Below the pieces are notes generated by a model. That model was not told the origin of the DNA, ran no database searches, and saw only the letters and a program-made list of their open reading frames with translations. 56,972 nt of DNA, from assembly GCF_003073175.1 (NCBI RefSeq), contig NZ_QBBX01000010.1, forward strand, positions 88,680 through 145,651, in the 5' to 3' direction. This DNA comes from Peribacillus acanthi (GTDB taxonomy: Bacteria > Bacillota > Bacilli > Bacillales > DSM-1321). The translations under genes were made by a program, and so were the position numbers. This document shows positions 54,041 to 56,972 of the stretch, piece after piece (position 1 is the first letter of the stretch; each line of letters begins with the position of its first letter).

Positions 54041-54943
54041 ATGGGGATACCAGCATCACAAATAGAGGTATGGGCAAAGCAAGGCAGTGTAACAAAAGCT
54101 ATGGAATCTCATCATAAATTAAGAGATGTTCTAAATCATAATGAGAACTCAATTATTAAAACCAAAAGTATACAATATTCAATGTTTTTGCAAGGCTCTT
54201 ATATTAATAATACTAATATTCGTGGAAACAGTGACGTTGATCTGGTAGTAATGTTAGAATCAACATTCTACAGTAACAAAGAATCACTTTCTAAGTATGA
54301 TCAAGATAGACATAGCAAATCTTTTCCAACAGCTTCTTACCATTTTAATGATTTTAAAAGCGATGTATTAAACACATTATTAAATCATTATGGTATGCAG
54401 AAAGTAGAAGTAGGTAGCAAATCTATAAAAGTAAAGATGTCGGATGGGTATTGGGCTGATGTTGTACCAGTAGCTTTGTATAGAAAATATTTAACAAATA
54501 AATCAGGAATAGACTTTTCCACTGATTATATGGAAGGTGTATACTTTACTTCCTCATCGGGACAAGAAATTATTAATTTCCCAAAACAACATAAGGAAAA
54601 CGGATATCAAAAAAATTCGGATACAAATGGAATGAGTAAAAAAATGGTTCGAGCTTTTAAAAATGCTCGTATTCGTTTATTAAATGAAGGAATCATTTCT
54701 AAAGACTTAGCACCCTCATACTTTATTGAAAATCTTATTTATAATGTTCCCAACCGGCTGTTTACAGCTGATTATGATGAATCATTTATAAATATCATAG
54801 CTTACTTGACTTTAAAAGATATGGAAATGTTCTTATGTCAAAATGAGCAAGATTTTATATTTGGTATGGACCCCTGGAAATGGAATATTGGTGATGCTAA
54901 GCAATTTGTTAGTTATATGAAAGCACTTTGGGAAGTTTGGTGA
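54041..54943 (+). CDS. CBASS cyclic-oligonucleotide synthase (CD-NTase), second copy
   Basis: The 300-residue homologue has Gly52-Ser53 in LQGSYINNTN, Asp65/Asp67 in NSDVDLV and Asp140 in YWADVVPVA, at equivalent positions to copy one. Identical strings such as APSYFIENLIYNVPN and SKSIKVK show descent from a duplication, though overall identity is only moderate by eye. An insertion of about 6-8 residues before position 130 (TFYSNKESLSKYDQDR) distinguishes it. AAGGAG (54025-54030) supports ATG 54041 over GTG 54032. A TATAAT (53998-54003) lies just upstream, so it probably has its own promoter. Its stop is 5 nt before the effector gene start. Confidence 0.87.
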   Translation: MGIPASQIEVWAKQGSVTKAMESHHKLRDVLNHNENSIIKTKSIQYSMFLQGSYINNTNIRGNSDVDLVVMLESTFYSNKESLSKYDQDRHSKSFPTASYHFNDFKSDVLNTLLNHYGMQKVEVGSKSIKVKMSDGYWADVVPVALYRKYLTNKSGIDFSTDYMEGVYFTSSSGQEIINFPKQHKENGYQKNSDTNGMSKKMVRAFKNARIRLLNEGIISKDLAPSYFIENLIYNVPNRLFTADYDESFINIIAYLTLKDMEMFLCQNEQDFIFGMDPWKWNIGDAKQFVSYMKALWEVW

Positions 54944-54948
54944 TTTAT

Positions 54949-55569
54949 ATGCATAATTACTCAATCAATACAAACGAAAGAAGTACCGTACTTTTCTTTT
55001 TAGCAGTTGTAAGTATGATTATATCTAATTATTTGCCTAATTTACCGTTTTTACAATACGAATGGGTTTCGACCCCAAAGGCGTTTGCAATATATGGTAT
55101 TCTCTATTACCTTTTTAATAGGTGGCTTTGGATTCCCCTTTCAAAAATAAAAATTTTATCAACACCATATTTAAATGGTGATTGGGAATCTAAAATAGAT
55201 AGTTCATTTAATTTTGAGAAGGAGTCAATTGTATCTAACCTTGAAATCCGTCAGACTTGGACAAAAATTAGTTTTGATTTAACTACCCCTTTTTCAAATT
55301 CTGAAAGCTGTGATGCTTCAATTGATATTCAACCTGATGGCAGGTTCAAAATCTCTTACAATTATAATAATACTCCGAAAAGTAAAGCACCTAAAAGGAT
55401 GACTGCCCACTCAGGAACAACACATTTAACTGTTTCAAAGAACAAAGACTCTTTTACGGGATTTTACTATACAAGCAGAGATCGAGGAAACTACGGTGAT
55501 ATATTGTTTCAAAGAAAAGAGAAACCAAAAGTTAGAACATTTTCTCCCGCACAGATATTAAAGAGGTAA
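54949..55569 (+). CDS. cap15: Cap15-type CBASS effector, 2TM plus beta-barrel
   Basis: The 206-residue protein has two TM helices (about 12-31 and 43-64) and a beta-strand-rich C-terminal domain (about 75-195) starting YLNGDWESKI and ending with SGTTHLTV, SFTGFYYTSRDRGNYGDILF. This is the layout of Cap15, in which a minimal lipocalin-like barrel binds the cyclic nucleotide and the TM part then oligomerises and breaks the inner membrane, killing the infected cell. GGTGA lies 7 nt before ATG 54949. The gene starts 5 nt after the second cyclase, so it is co-translated with it. No Cap2/Cap3 genes follow, making this a type I-like CBASS. Confidence 0.82.
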   Translation: MHNYSINTNERSTVLFFLAVVSMIISNYLPNLPFLQYEWVSTPKAFAIYGILYYLFNRWLWIPLSKIKILSTPYLNGDWESKIDSSFNFEKESIVSNLEIRQTWTKISFDLTTPFSNSESCDASIDIQPDGRFKISYNYNNTPKSKAPKRMTAHSGTTHLTVSKNKDSFTGFYYTSRDRGNYGDILFQRKEKPKVRTFSPAQILKR

Positions 55570-55622
55570 TCTTGGTAACTTATTTTTATGACATTTTTAA
55601 TTTATAACAATAAATTAAGTAT

Positions 55623-55650
55623 AAAAAGGACTCATATGGTCCTTTTTAAT
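55623..55650 (+). terminator. Terminator after the CBASS effector
   Basis: The arms aaaaaggac (55623-55631) and gtccttttt (55639-55647) pair with a 7-nt loop; the right arm is the T-run. It separates the effector from the HEPN gene downstream. Confidence 0.8.
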
Positions 55651-55767
55651 ATTGCTCCCTTAAAGTAATTTTTCTGCTCCACAATGGATAAATTGTAGAA
55701 TTATTTAAAATTACTATTTGAATTAATTACATAGTAGAAGCACCTTGATGAATATGAGGAGGATATT

Positions 55768-56628
55768 ATGTTTACACCGACAGTGGACGAAAAAGCAATG
55801 CAGATAACATTAGTTAGTTTATTAGAGTCAGAAAATAAAATTGAATTAGCGAACATAATTAGGATGTCAAAAGTAGTTTACTCTCCTCAATGGGATTTTT
55901 CAGGAATAGTTTCCAATCAACGAAAACTATATGTTGAGATAAAGGTCCCTGTTAACCTAAAAAAGATTGCAAGAGAAAATGTCCAGGTACTTTCAGATTA
56001 TTGTAATGAGATTTATGAAAATGATGAAGTATATGCTTGTTGTGGTGTTATTATTGGAACAAGAGCAATAATTGCAGAAGTCGTTGAATTCGAAAATAAA
56101 GTGCTCCTATTAGAAAAAGATTCTGTTTATACTAATTTAATTAAACATCTTTCTGCCGATACAAAAGTTGACTCATTACAGAAAAAGTATTTATACGAAG
56201 CCTGTACAACAGGAAACGAGGGAAATATTCTGGCAGCAAGCGTTATGTTAGGCTGTGCGGCTGAATTATTACTAAAAAAATTATGCGACTCCTTCTATTT
56301 ATATTATAAAAATAACCATACCCAGAAGGAACAAGATACATTTGAACAAAAAGTTATTAAAGCAAAAACAGCTTATATCAGACTTGATGAATTCACTAAA
56401 AGAGCAGAAGCAAATGCAGAATTGTTCAAATCATTCGGGTTTGAAAATTTAAAATTAAACTTTAACTTTCTTGATATAATACGACAAACAAGAAATGATG
56501 CGGGACATCCTACTGGTAAAAATTTAGAGGAATCAGAATTCAAAACAATGTTAGGTAATTATCAATTATCATTAGGAAAATATCTTACTGCAATAGAGAA
56601 CTTACCTATTATAAAAGTTAATCAGTGA
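55768..56628 (+). CDS. HEPN-domain protein beside the CBASS locus
   Basis: The 286-residue protein has an N-terminal alpha/beta part (about 1-125) with no recognised motif, and a C-terminal HEPN-like helical domain. Visible are GNILAASVMLGCAAELLLKKL and the R-x4-H motif RNDAGH (Arg242, His247) in TRNDAGHPTG. Such proteins are probable RNases of stress or phage response. GAGGAGG lies before the ATG. A terminator separates it from the CBASS genes, so it is a separate unit, perhaps an additional defence gene. Alternative: a non-defence HEPN of unknown role. Confidence 0.7.
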   Translation: MFTPTVDEKAMQITLVSLLESENKIELANIIRMSKVVYSPQWDFSGIVSNQRKLYVEIKVPVNLKKIARENVQVLSDYCNEIYENDEVYACCGVIIGTRAIIAEVVEFENKVLLLEKDSVYTNLIKHLSADTKVDSLQKKYLYEACTTGNEGNILAASVMLGCAAELLLKKLCDSFYLYYKNNHTQKEQDTFEQKVIKAKTAYIRLDEFTKRAEANAELFKSFGFENLKLNFNFLDIIRQTRNDAGHPTGKNLEESEFKTMLGNYQLSLGKYLTAIENLPIIKVNQ

Positions 56629-56719
56629 TTAAATAATCCTATTTAAATTAGGGGGTAAATTACTTTTTCCTTTAAATTAATATTTATTAGGAAAGAGAGG
56701 CTATACCCTACTTATTCGG

Positions 56720-56760
56720 ACAACAAAATAGACCCTAACCTTTTGGGTCTATTTTGTTGT
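56720..56760. terminator. Strong bidirectional terminator
   Basis: The perfect 16-bp arms acaacaaaatagaccc (56720-56735) and gggtctattttgttgt (56745-56760) pair around a 9-nt loop. Nothing else is seen in the last 200 nt of the window. Confidence 0.85.
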
Positions 56761-56972
56761 CTTATGAATGATGATTAACCAGCCAGCCTCCTGAATAAAT
56801 AAGAGATTGTAATTACACTCTCTACACTAGTTATATTATGTTGAAAAATAACCTAATGAGTTATTCTAGAGTTAATAAGTAACATTAAGATGTATTTGGC
56901 AAGCAAAAAATGTATTAAACGGCAATTAAAATTGCATCCACTTGCCAACGTAAAATTAGTTTTGAATTACTG

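Noticed and set aside
52977-56628. MNT/HEPN toxin-antitoxin system (nucleotidyltransferase plus HEPN)
   Set aside because: The nucleotidyltransferases are about 290-300 residues with CD-NTase features and are next to a Cap15-like effector; the HEPN gene is beyond a terminator, not coupled as in MNT/HEPN pairs.

Overview
The window comes from a low-GC, endospore-forming Bacillaceae genome. The evidence is a GerA-type germination receptor operon, RacA, a Gly/Tyr-rich coat-like protein, strong GGAGG ribosome binding sites with some TTG/GTG starts, and intrinsic terminators after nearly every unit. The secreted protease at 29.1-30.3 kb resembles the cold-active subtilisin S39/S41 and sphericase type as I recall it, which hints at a psychrotolerant Bacillus or Psychrobacillus-like host; the genus is not fixed by this. 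I see no rRNA, tRNA, CRISPR array, insertion sequence or integrase.

Left part (1-25.5 kb): the end of a Cu/Zn superoxide dismutase-like gene, a dispersed repeat, an EcsC-family protein, then a complete haem-detoxification locus (hssR-hssS-hrtB-hrtA) with a recognisable HssR direct repeat before hrtB. On the minus strand lies a germination receptor operon in the order B-A-C, whose C gene is frameshifted. Then follow trmO, a STAS-domain protein, an ABC exporter, an unusual 177-bp tandem repeat built from 21-bp subunits, an alpha/beta hydrolase, ppiB, a YpbS-like protein, an L,D-transpeptidase, exoA, a probable second clpP in an apparent operon with an ECF-like sigma factor, an APH-type kinase, a coiled-coil protein, ilvE, an HD protein, a formate/nitrite-type channel, a HAD phosphatase and a DUF1648 membrane protein.

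Middle part (25.5-46.6 kb): a CPBP protease paired with a catalytically degenerate gluzincin-like protein, dacC, the subtilisin, an orphan pair of oligopeptide-type ABC permeases, a NERD-domain protein, a frameshifted P-loop kinase, ppaC, an AlaX-type editing protein, an MBL-fold hydrolase with a perfect sigma-A promoter, a coat-like protein followed by the second copy of the dispersed repeat, a GNAT acetyltransferase, ampS, an SF1 helicase with a possible PLD-like tail, the glyoxylate bypass operon aceB-aceA, and racA.

Right part (46.8-57 kb) is AT-rich, gene-poor and accessory, and looks like a defence island. On the minus strand an apparent operon encodes a PD-(D/E)XK-like nuclease and an ApeA-like HEPN protein; the two frames are in phase and separated by one stop codon. 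On the plus strand two tandem, homologous CD-NTase (CBASS cyclase) genes are followed by a Cap15-type 2TM/beta-barrel effector, and then, beyond a terminator, a second HEPN protein. The double-cyclase, single-effector CBASS locus is the most interesting content of the window.
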